Assembly: GCA_005778115.1 (NCBI GenBank) | Contig: SXKJ01000269.1 | Coordinates: 1-32,772, forward strand | Direction of reading: 5' to 3' | Source of the DNA: Planctomyces sp. | GTDB taxonomy: Bacteria > Planctomycetota > Planctomycetia > Planctomycetales > Planctomycetaceae | Length of the DNA: 32,772 nucleotides | Part shown: piece after piece, positions 1 to 5,065 of the stretch | How positions within the stretch are numbered: the first letter of the stretch is position 1 | How the letters are laid out: each line of letters begins with the position of its first letter | Program-made: the position numbers and the translations under genes | Notes under the pieces: generated by a model | Database searches by the model: none | What the model was told of the DNA's origin: nothing | What the model saw: the letters and a program-made list of their open reading frames with translations, nothing else

Positions 1-428
1 AGAGCGTGCCGGCGGCCGGCACGCTCTCCGGCAATCCACTAGCGATGGCCTGCGGCATCGCGACGCTGCGAACGCTGCGCGAAACGAATCCGTATGCGTT
101 GCTTGCCGCAAAGACCGAGCGGCTGTGTCGCGGCCTGAGCGACGCCGCATCGGCCGCTGGAATTGCTCACACGCTGCCGCATGTCGGCAGCATGTTTACG
201 CTCTTCTTCAATCCCGATCCGGTGACGAACAACACCATCGCCGGCCGCAGCGACACGAAACGCTTCGCCCGTTATTTTTGGGGTTTGATCGAACACGGCA
301 TCTATCTGCCGTGCAGCCAGTTCGAGGCGAATTTTGTCTCGGCAGCGCACTCCGACGCCGACATCGACGCGACGATCGCGGCGGCAAAAGAGGTGCTGGC
401 AGAATTAGACCGAAGCCATGCGCAATGA
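1..428 (+). CDS. hemL: Glutamate-1-semialdehyde 2,1-aminomutase, C-terminal part
   Basis: This is the last ~142 residues of a PLP-dependent aminomutase that converts glutamate-1-semialdehyde to 5-aminolevulinate, the C5 route into tetrapyrroles in the cytosol. The 5' end lies outside the window, so the PLP lysine is not visible. The family hallmark GTLSGNPLAM is present about 5 residues into the visible part. The C-terminal domain (VGSMFTLFF, then GIYLPCSQFEANFVSAAHSD) matches the end of HemL rather than other class III aminotransferases. The reading frame is open to base 1 and stops with TGA at 426-428. A palindromic repeat begins 37 nt downstream and may act in 3' end formation. A second tetrapyrrole gene, cobA-hemD, lies at 25113-26639 but is not linked in an operon. 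Other class III aminotransferases are the only real alternative. Confidence 0.93.
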   Translation, partial: SVPAAGTLSGNPLAMACGIATLRTLRETNPYALLAAKTERLCRGLSDAASAAGIAHTLPHVGSMFTLFFNPDPVTNNTIAGRSDTKRFARYFWGLIEHGIYLPCSQFEANFVSAAHSDADIDATIAAAKEVLAELDRSHAQ

Positions 429-465
429 GATGCTTGCTCACGCCAATCAATAAAGGCCGTTTCAA

Positions 466-540
466 GAACGAGCACAACGCGCGAGCGAGTGGTTGTTTTC
501 CCGACGATTTGGCCACTCGCTCGCGCGTCGTGCTTTGTTC
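466..540. repeat. Long imperfect palindrome, family C (GCGCGAGCGAGTGG type)
   Basis: Arms of 22 nt at 471-492 and 513-534 match at 21 of 22 positions around a 20-nt loop. GAAC at 466-469 and GTTC at 537-540 extend the stem past a small internal mismatch. The arm core ACGCGCGAGCGAGTG recurs at 8350-8416 with a different loop. The element lies just after hemL and no ORF covers it convincingly. It could fold as a strong hairpin in RNA of either strand. It is either a dispersed mobile palindrome or a terminator-like structure; the second copy favours the first. Confidence 0.85.
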
Positions 541-1059
541 GGTAACCGCTTCTAGGTGAGTCGGCGTTTTGAGAGAAATGCGAACTGTGATTTCGTGCTG
601 ACTTGAGAGCGAGCCTCGAATCGATGGTGGAACTTCGCCAGCGATTAGGCAGCCCACGGAAAGTTTGGGTGAGCGAGGTCCGCCGCGACGGATCCCCGTC
701 CCGATGGTTTGTGTCGCTCTCAGAAGGCTGACGAAGCTGATCCGTCGCAGGGACTCCCGCTTGCCATGCGCATCCCGTTTCGCCATCGGCTCGACCACGG
801 CTGTCACCTTCCTGACGACGGCTCGTCGAACACACTCTGGTGATTCGTGTTCGCATCGAAACACAAAAGGCTCGGTGATTCATCGCTTGGTCTCCAAGGA
901 GTCGCTGCCTCTTCAGAATTCCAACGATTGGCACTCCGACTGCCATCTGCCGAACGCCGCCCGAATGCGAGTCAGCCCATCCAGACGGGACGTTCCCGCT
1001 GAGGCAATCGCTGGACTCGGCTCGATTCGGAAACACGAAGGCTCAGAAGGATCCAAGCC
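541..1059. other. Gene-free stretch upstream of the MNIO locus
   Basis: About 520 nt between the hemL-proximal palindrome and the 43-residue peptide gene hold no coding region I can support. Open frames on both strands lack ribosome binding sites, have arginine- and serine-rich shadow composition, and match no family I recognise. No convincing -35/-10 pair was found, although a promoter for the downstream locus should lie here. It may be degraded sequence. Confidence 0.5.
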
Positions 1060-1191
1060 ATGACCACCCTATCACAGACCAAGAAAGTGGTTCGCGAACT
1101 GACCGCGTTGCGAACCGATGACTCCCTCAAGAAGTCGGCCGAGCGTCATCGCTGCTGCCGTTGCTGTCGTTGCTGTCGCTGTCGCCGGTAG
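1060..1191 (+). CDS. Candidate RiPP precursor peptide with CCR-repeat core (43 aa)
   Basis: This small ORF encodes a 43-residue peptide. The first ~31 residues are hydrophilic and leader-like (MTTLSQTKKVVRELTALRTD...), and the last 12 are CCRCCRCCRCRR, giving seven Cys in a CCR repeat. A strong Shine-Dalgarno, AGAAGGA at 1045-1051, lies 8 nt before the ATG. The next gene is an MNIO enzyme; that family modifies Cys-containing peptides (methanobactin MbnA, TglA, bufferin precursors). The inference is that this is the substrate: the leader binds the partner protein and the Cys-rich tail is modified, perhaps for metal binding. Against this, the tail is encoded by a near-tandem TGC/TGT/CGT repeat that could be low-complexity DNA, and the peptide is very short. 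No other Cys-rich ORF with a good ribosome site was found nearby. Confidence 0.6.
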   Translation: MTTLSQTKKVVRELTALRTDDSLKKSAERHRCCRCCRCCRCRR

Positions 1192-1193
1192 TT

Positions 1194-1226
1194 GCTGGAC
1201 CAATCGGCGAGCGGAGGTTGTCCAGC
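1194..1226 (+). promoter_or_regulatory. Possible attenuator hairpin after the peptide gene
   Basis: GCTGGAC at 1194-1200 pairs perfectly with GTCCAGC at 1220-1226 around a 19-nt loop, starting 3 nt after the peptide stop codon. No U-tract follows. In precursor-enzyme operons a partial block here would give more peptide than enzyme; that role is inference, and a 7-bp stem can arise by chance. Confidence 0.25.
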
Positions 1227-1393
1227 CTCGGATGCGTGGGAATTCACAATCGCATCACCATCGCTCCATCAGCCAGTTCAAGCTGGCCGCTCGCTGTTTT
1301 CGCCGTACCGCGACCGCCAGGAAGCGGCCTGCAGTCACCTGTAAGACCACCCCCTCACGGTCGCGGCACGGTTTCCATCGGAAGGAATCGATC

Positions 1394-2278
1394 ATGTCCC
1401 TCGCCACGCTCGACGCTGTTTGTTCGATGAACTCCTCAAGATTGCTCATGCCGGGAATCGGCTATGCACTTCGCGAACAGAACCGCTACGTCCTCAACGA
1501 TCCAGCCATCAATGCCGTCGAGATCACTTTTGAACGAGCCGACGATCCTCTGCGAATCGACCGCTATCTCGGCGATCAAGAGTTTGATCATGTCGGCATC
1601 CACGCCCTGAAGCTTTCGGTCGCCAGCCCGGATGCTCCGGGCCACAACTACCTCGAAACGCTGCTGGCCATCGCGGAAGAGAACAACGCCGAGTCGATCA
1701 GCGATCACCTGGGCTTCACCCGCGACGCTCACCACGGCGTCGAGATGGGGCACTTTGCTCCGCCCCCGTTCACGCCCGCCGCTCTCGACGCAACCTGTCA
1801 CAACATTGACTTCGTGCAGACATTTTTTGGTCGGCGCGACCGGCGGTTCTACATCGAGAACATCGCATATCTTTTTCAATTCGAGGGGACTCTGACCGAG
1901 GCGGAATTCTTGTGGAGGGTGCTGCGGAATACCGGCTGCGGCTGGTTGCTCGACGTGACCAACGTCTACGCCAACGCGACCAACTTTGGGTTCGATCCCT
2001 ATGACTTCATTTCCGAAGTCATGCCGGCGGCCGACCGAGTTCAAATCCATCTGGCCGGAGGCTTCTTCGACGAGCAAGCGGGCATGTACATCGACAGCCA
2101 TTCGGAACCGATTCCGGAACCGGCGTGGAACCTGTACCGCCACGCGCTCGATCAAGGTCGCAGCAAAGTGGACGCCGTGTTTCTCGAACGGGATCAAAAC
2201 TATCCCGACGAACGTGGCTGGCGGCGTGAAATTCGCCAGGTGCGAGCTATCGCGGAAGAAATCTGTTCGCCGCACTAA
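1394..2278 (+). CDS. MNIO (DUF692) family iron-dependent peptide-modifying enzyme
   Basis: A 294-residue, full-length member of the multinuclear non-heme iron-dependent oxidative enzyme family, formerly DUF692, a TIM-barrel fold that includes MbnB, TglH and bufferin-type enzymes. Visible family signatures are GIGYALRE (21-28), VEI (42-44), HALKLS (70-75), SDHLGF (103-108), IENI (154-157), GCGWLLDVTNVYANA (181-195), QIHLAGG (217-223) and DSHS (234-237). Likely iron ligands, by family pattern, lie among H70, D104, H105, E155, D187, N190, H219, D234 and H236. The start is set by GGAAGGA at 1380-1386, 7 nt before ATG 1394; the frame stays open upstream to 1118 but without a better site. It sits 202 nt after the Cys-rich peptide gene and before a candidate partner and an exporter domain. 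The enzyme probably oxidises Cys or neighbouring residues of that peptide; the chemistry cannot be read from sequence. Confidence 0.93.
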   Translation: MSLATLDAVCSMNSSRLLMPGIGYALREQNRYVLNDPAINAVEITFERADDPLRIDRYLGDQEFDHVGIHALKLSVASPDAPGHNYLETLLAIAEENNAESISDHLGFTRDAHHGVEMGHFAPPPFTPAALDATCHNIDFVQTFFGRRDRRFYIENIAYLFQFEGTLTEAEFLWRVLRNTGCGWLLDVTNVYANATNFGFDPYDFISEVMPAADRVQIHLAGGFFDEQAGMYIDSHSEPIPEPAWNLYRHALDQGRSKVDAVFLERDQNYPDERGWRREIRQVRAIAEEICSPH

Positions 2279-2289
2279 ATCGTTTTGAG

Positions 2290-2433
2290 ATGCAAGTGAA
2301 AGCCCCCTGGTTCTCCGGGGCGGAGTGTGGAAGTTCTGTTTGGATGATGTCGCCGATTGTTGGGAAGGCCGGCGACAAAGTCCTGCGCAAACGGCATGAC
2401 CACACTTCTCCCCGGAGAGCCAGGAGGCAATGA
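2290..2433 (+). CDS. Possible 47-aa small ORF, overlapping the next by ATGA
   Basis: An ORF begins 11 nt after the MNIO stop and ends in TGA that overlaps the ATG of the next small ORF (ATGA at 2430-2433). It encodes MQVKAPWFSGAECG... with an Arg-rich end and only one Cys. No strong ribosome site precedes it. It spans almost exactly the palindromic element 2306-2424, so the coding appearance may be fortuitous. Its position in a gap-free chain of overlapping frames is the only argument in favour. Confidence 0.25.
   Translation: MQVKAPWFSGAECGSSVWMMSPIVGKAGDKVLRKRHDHTSPRRARRQ
2306..2424. repeat. Inverted-repeat element with 25-nt arms, MITE-like
   Basis: Arms at 2306-2330 and 2400-2424 pair at 22 of 25 positions. 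A second stem, GTCGCCG / CGGCGAC, lies inside around 2349-2376. The ~119-nt unit sits between the MNIO gene and its downstream neighbour, 21 nt before a second, unrelated palindrome. Only one copy is seen in the window, so mobility is inferred from form alone. Confidence 0.7.
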
Positions 2434-2591
2434 AGAATGACCGTAGTTCCAAGTTCGTGGCGGACGCTGCCAGCGTCCGTCAACAAATCTCGGCAATGGT
2501 TTTCGCCGACGCTAGCAGCGTCGGCCACGATGATGCGAACTTGGAACGACTGAATGATGCAGTACTCAATGACCAAGGATTGCCGTCGTGA
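2430..2591 (+). CDS. Possible 53-aa small ORF coupled to the partner gene
   Basis: ATG 2430 is preceded by AGGAGG at 2422-2427, a consensus Shine-Dalgarno but only 2 nt away. The ORF ends in TGA at 2589-2591, inside the GTG start of the 253-residue gene (GTGA overlap), the usual arrangement for translational coupling. The product is acidic at its C-terminus (GHDDANLERLNDAVLNDQG) and contains an imperfect internal repeat, ADAASV / ADASSV, which is encoded by the two hairpins of the element 2446-2547. No family is recognised. It may be a genuine small gene carrying an inserted palindrome, or a leader ORF that only serves to couple translation. Confidence 0.35.
   Translation: MKNDRSSKFVADAASVRQQISAMVFADASSVGHDDANLERLNDAVLNDQGLPS
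2443..2547. repeat. Palindromic element with terminal inverted repeats and two inner hairpins
   Basis: Terminal repeats GTTCCAAGTTCG (2446-2457) and CGAACTTGGAAC (2536-2547) are perfect over 12 nt. Inside are two strong hairpins: CGGACGCTG/CAGCGTCCG (2461-2479) and a 21-nt palindrome (2505-2525). The left end begins with GTAG at 2443-2446, as do the REP-like elements elsewhere in the window, but the right end carries GTCG on the opposite strand in place of GTAG. Confidence 0.75.
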
Positions 2592-3349
2592 CCACTCTGA
2601 CTTCACCGTCGCTGGAAACTTACCGCGATCAAATCCAGCGCTGTGCCCAAACGATGGCGCTGGGCTACGTCGAGGACGTGCGGCCATTCTTGGCCAATGG
2701 CTCGAAGATCGAGCAGGTCAAGTTGTTCACGGACGGGAATCTCGACAAACGCATTGACAAAATTCTGGATCAAGTGGAGTTGCTCAAGCCGGTCTTCGAT
2801 CAGCTCGAAGACCTTGTCTCGGAGTACATCCTCGAGGTGCCTCTGGCCGCGTATGACACGGGTTGCTCGGACGGCGATCGGTTCCTTCGTTGGCTCGGCC
2901 TGACGCAGGTTGCGACTCCTGAACAGCAGGACTACATCGCCTGTCAGCTCGCCCGGCACGAAGTCGAAAATGTTGCCCGCCAGAATCGGCTGGGACATGT
3001 CCGCTTCCAGGAACTCCGCAGCATGACGGAACGATTGAAAGAGGAACTCGGAACGAATCCGAAGCTGCGCGTGCATCTCAACCCCATTCGGACTTGGGCA
3101 ACGTTTCAAACGACCGTGCTGCTCGGCGAAGAAGCGACGATTCCGGCGCACGTGATGTTCTTTGCCTGTGGAAATCAAATCCGAACGTCGGCCTTCGAGG
3201 AAGCTGGCCGGTACTTCGTCGAGGAGTTGACGACCCACGGCCCGCTGACGCTACGGGATTGGAAGCGGCTGGATCGGTCTGTCTCCTGCGGCGAATTGAT
3301 GGAGTTCTGTCGCGATGCCGCGGAGATGGGATTCGTGGCATTCGGCTAA
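2588..3349 (+). CDS. Uncharacterised 253-aa protein, likely MNIO partner
   Basis: A soluble 253-residue protein with no signal peptide or membrane segment. I do not recognise the family. The N-terminal half looks helical and charged (residues ~5-165, with DTGCSDGDRFLRWLG near 96-110). The C-terminal part (LRVHLNPIRTW, then HVMFFACGNQIRTSAFEEAG) looks like a mixed alpha/beta domain. MNIO enzymes usually need a partner encoded next door (MbnC, TglI, DUF2063 proteins) that presents the precursor peptide, and this is the only candidate here, so that role is inferred from position. The start is GTG 2588 with AAGGA about 9 nt upstream, and its first bases overlap the stop of the 53-aa ORF. The first residues resemble those of the Cys-rich peptide (MTTL). 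The stop is followed within 8 nt by a paired REP-like element. Confidence 0.8.
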   Translation: MTTLTSPSLETYRDQIQRCAQTMALGYVEDVRPFLANGSKIEQVKLFTDGNLDKRIDKILDQVELLKPVFDQLEDLVSEYILEVPLAAYDTGCSDGDRFLRWLGLTQVATPEQQDYIACQLARHEVENVARQNRLGHVRFQELRSMTERLKEELGTNPKLRVHLNPIRTWATFQTTVLLGEEATIPAHVMFFACGNQIRTSAFEEAGRYFVEELTTHGPLTLRDWKRLDRSVSCGELMEFCRDAAEMGFVAFG

Positions 3350-3356
3350 TTGAAAT

Positions 3357-3408
3357 CTCAGTCGCGGGAGCGACTGAGCTACGTAGGCGAGTCGCTCCCG
3401 CGACTCGC
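3357..3408. repeat. Back-to-back pair of GTAG-hairpin (REP-like) units
   Basis: Two hairpins, 3357-3378 (CTCAGTCG/CGACTGAG) and 3387-3408 (GCGAGTCG/CGACTCGC), flank CTAC-GTAG at 3379-3386. Each therefore reads GTAG followed by a hairpin, one on each strand, and the inner parts of the two also complement each other. Positions 3383-3412 recur exactly, 30 of 30 nt, at 7933-7962. This is the layout of a REP doublet (BIME). It lies between the partner gene and the exporter gene and may affect read-through. Confidence 0.85.
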
Positions 3409-3532
3409 ATTCGGCTCTGATCTGTGAAATCAGACATCTGATCTGTGAGACTGAGGCCGCCGGACGAATGTAGCTCTCTCTCGTTCGGCGGCTTCTTCAC
3501 TGAACCACCCACAACCAATGTGGGAGAACATC

Positions 3533-4456
3533 ATGCTGGCTCTGCAATCTGCTCCGACCATTCTTCCGCCGCGACCGCGTAGCGAGCCAGTTCGTGGGAT
3601 CGATCCCCACGCAAACACGAATCCGCTGCGGCATCTCTTCGTTGCCAACCGTGCGAAGCTGTTGCTGACCTACTTGCTCTTCAACGTCGAGAACGTACTG
3701 CGGTTGTCGCAGCCACTGGTGTTGGGGCTGGCGATCAATAATTTGCTGCACGATTCCTCGTTTGGGCTACTGCTGTTTGTCGGCCAGCATTTGACGCACT
3801 TGCTGATCAGCTCGCTGCGGCAGATGTACGACACGCGAGTTTTCACCAACATCTACACCGACCTCGCCACGAAGCTGGTCATCGAGCAACGTGACCGCGA
3901 GATCGGAACCTCACGAGTCGCCGCTCGCAGTTCGCTTTCGCGTGAGTTCGTTGAGTTCTTCGAGAACTATGTGCCGCTGCTCATCAAATCGCTGTACTCC
4001 GTCGTCGGAGCGCTGGTGATGTTGGCGTTCTACGATCGCAGTCTCGTCCCCATCTGTCTGGGACTGCTGCTGCCGGCGGTCGTCTTGAACCGCATCTATT
4101 CGCGACGCACGTTTGAGCTGAATCGCCAATTGCACGACGAACTGGAACATGAAGTCGATGTCATCGACGGCAATCATGCGCCCGCAATCCGCCGCCACTA
4201 CGACGCGGTGGCTTCGTGGCGAGTGAAACTCTCGGACTGCGAAGCGCTCAACTTCGGCACGATGGAGTTGTTCGTGTTGGGCGTGCTGGTGCTGGCTCTG
4301 CTACGGACCTGCTCGCTGGCTTCGGCGACTCCCGGAGACATCTTCGCCGTGTTCCGCTACGTCTTGATGTTGCTGATGGGCTTCGATGGTGTGCCGAGAC
4401 TCGTCCAGCAATTCAGCCGGCTGCGGGATCTGTCGCAACGACTGCGTCGAGCGTAG
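3533..4456 (+). CDS. ABC exporter transmembrane domain protein without ATPase domain
   Basis: A 307-residue integral membrane protein with six predicted segments at about residues 43-69, 77-95, 146-167, 171-188, 245-263 and 270-288. Spacing and the long cytoplasmic loops (96-145, 189-244) match the type-1 ABC exporter membrane domain, particularly the stand-alone ABC_membrane_3 type. There is no Walker A, signature or Walker B motif, and no nucleotide-binding gene lies within the window, so an ATPase partner would have to be elsewhere. The start is ATG 3533, with GGGAGA at 3522-3527; an in-frame ATG at 3518 lacks a site. Co-direction with the peptide and MNIO genes suggests export of the modified peptide. 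The stop codon lies inside the arm of an inverted repeat shared with the convergent CBS gene. Confidence 0.85.
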   Translation: MLALQSAPTILPPRPRSEPVRGIDPHANTNPLRHLFVANRAKLLLTYLLFNVENVLRLSQPLVLGLAINNLLHDSSFGLLLFVGQHLTHLLISSLRQMYDTRVFTNIYTDLATKLVIEQRDREIGTSRVAARSSLSREFVEFFENYVPLLIKSLYSVVGALVMLAFYDRSLVPICLGLLLPAVVLNRIYSRRTFELNRQLHDELEHEVDVIDGNHAPAIRRHYDAVASWRVKLSDCEALNFGTMELFVLGVLVLALLRTCSLASATPGDIFAVFRYVLMLLMGFDGVPRLVQQFSRLRDLSQRLRRA

Positions 4457-4509
4457 TGCAAGCGGCCCGCCTGCAATCTGCCAGAACACAGGCGAGCCGC
4501 CTGTGCTAC
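4453..4509. repeat. Inverted GTAG-hairpin pair holding both stop codons of convergent genes
   Basis: Arms 4453-4473 and 4489-4509 begin with GTAG and end with CTAC and pair at 17 of 21 positions. The minus-strand unit is GTAG plus a perfect CACAGGCG/CGCCTGTG hairpin. The plus-strand unit is GTAG plus a weaker hairpin. The exporter stop (TAG 4454-4456) and the CBS protein stop (CTA 4506-4508) both fall inside the terminal CTAC/GTAG words. The structure would form in either transcript and could act as a bidirectional terminator. Confidence 0.8.
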
Positions 4510-4946
4510 GTTCGGCCATGCAAATACTCGTTGAGGAAGTGCAGCGTCACTTCCTGGTCATTTGCCAGATAAGCGTTCAAGTCGCCGATGGAAAGGACGC
4601 CCACGAGTTGTCCTTCGGGACTGACGACCGGCAGATGCCGGATGCGATGCGTTCTCATGGTCGCTCGCGCCTCGTCAATCGACATCTCTGGCGAGCAGCA
4701 CGCCATGTGCGAGGTCATCACGTCCCCGACAAGCGTCTCTTTCGGATTGCGTTGAGCAACCACCACGCGACGCAACACGTCCCGTTCGGTGAAGATGCCG
4801 CACATCCGGCCGTTCTCGGTGATGATCAGTGCTCCGACGGAGTTCTGATCCATGTGTTGCGTCGCGGCCAGGACCGTTTCGCGTCGCTCGATGGTGAGCA
4901 CCGGACGGGGTGGTTTCGCTTTGAGAAGATCGTTGACGTTCGCCAT
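4506..4946 (-). CDS. Two-CBS-domain protein
   Basis: A 146-residue cytosolic protein made of two CBS domains (residues ~5-65 and ~76-130) and a short C-terminal helix. Characteristic stretches are VGALIITENGRMCGIFTERD (37-56) in the first and RHLPVVSPEGQLVGVLSIGD (103-122) in the second. Such pairs form a Bateman module that usually binds an adenine nucleotide and acts as a sensor; the ligand and target here are unknown. The start is supported by AGGAG 7 nt upstream of the ATG. It is monocistronic or follows the lipoprotein gene, from which 119 nt separate it, and it converges on the exporter gene. Confidence 0.92.
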   Translation of the reverse strand: MANVNDLLKAKPPRPVLTIERRETVLAATQHMDQNSVGALIITENGRMCGIFTERDVLRRVVVAQRNPKETLVGDVMTSHMACCSPEMSIDEARATMRTHRIRHLPVVSPEGQLVGVLSIGDLNAYLANDQEVTLHFLNEYLHGRT

Positions 4947-5065
4947 GTTGCTGCTCCTGTTGCGGAAGGTCGGAAGGAGACCGAACCAGCCTCATCAGGA
5001 CGCGATCTTATGACAGTTTTTTCCGGCGTGCAGTCCCTAATTAAGAAATCTGTCACGCGAGTCGA

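Noticed and set aside
208..1036. Long minus-strand frames over 208-864 and 302-1036
   Set aside because: They are antisense to hemL or cross a palindromic repeat, are Arg/Ser-rich, and lack ribosome sites.
1118..1393. Upstream in-frame extension of the MNIO gene to 1118
   Set aside because: It would add 92 residues unlike the family, overlaps the Cys-rich peptide gene, and lacks a ribosome site. ATG 1394 has a strong one.
1436..2452. 338-codon minus-strand frame opposite the MNIO gene
   Set aside because: It is the shadow of a well-supported gene with strong family motifs on the plus strand.
3339..3416. Direct repeat CATTCGGCT flanking the REP-like pair as a target-site duplication
   Set aside because: GCATTC also follows the identical unit at 7933-7962, so the right copy belongs to the element; one flank alone does not show a duplication.
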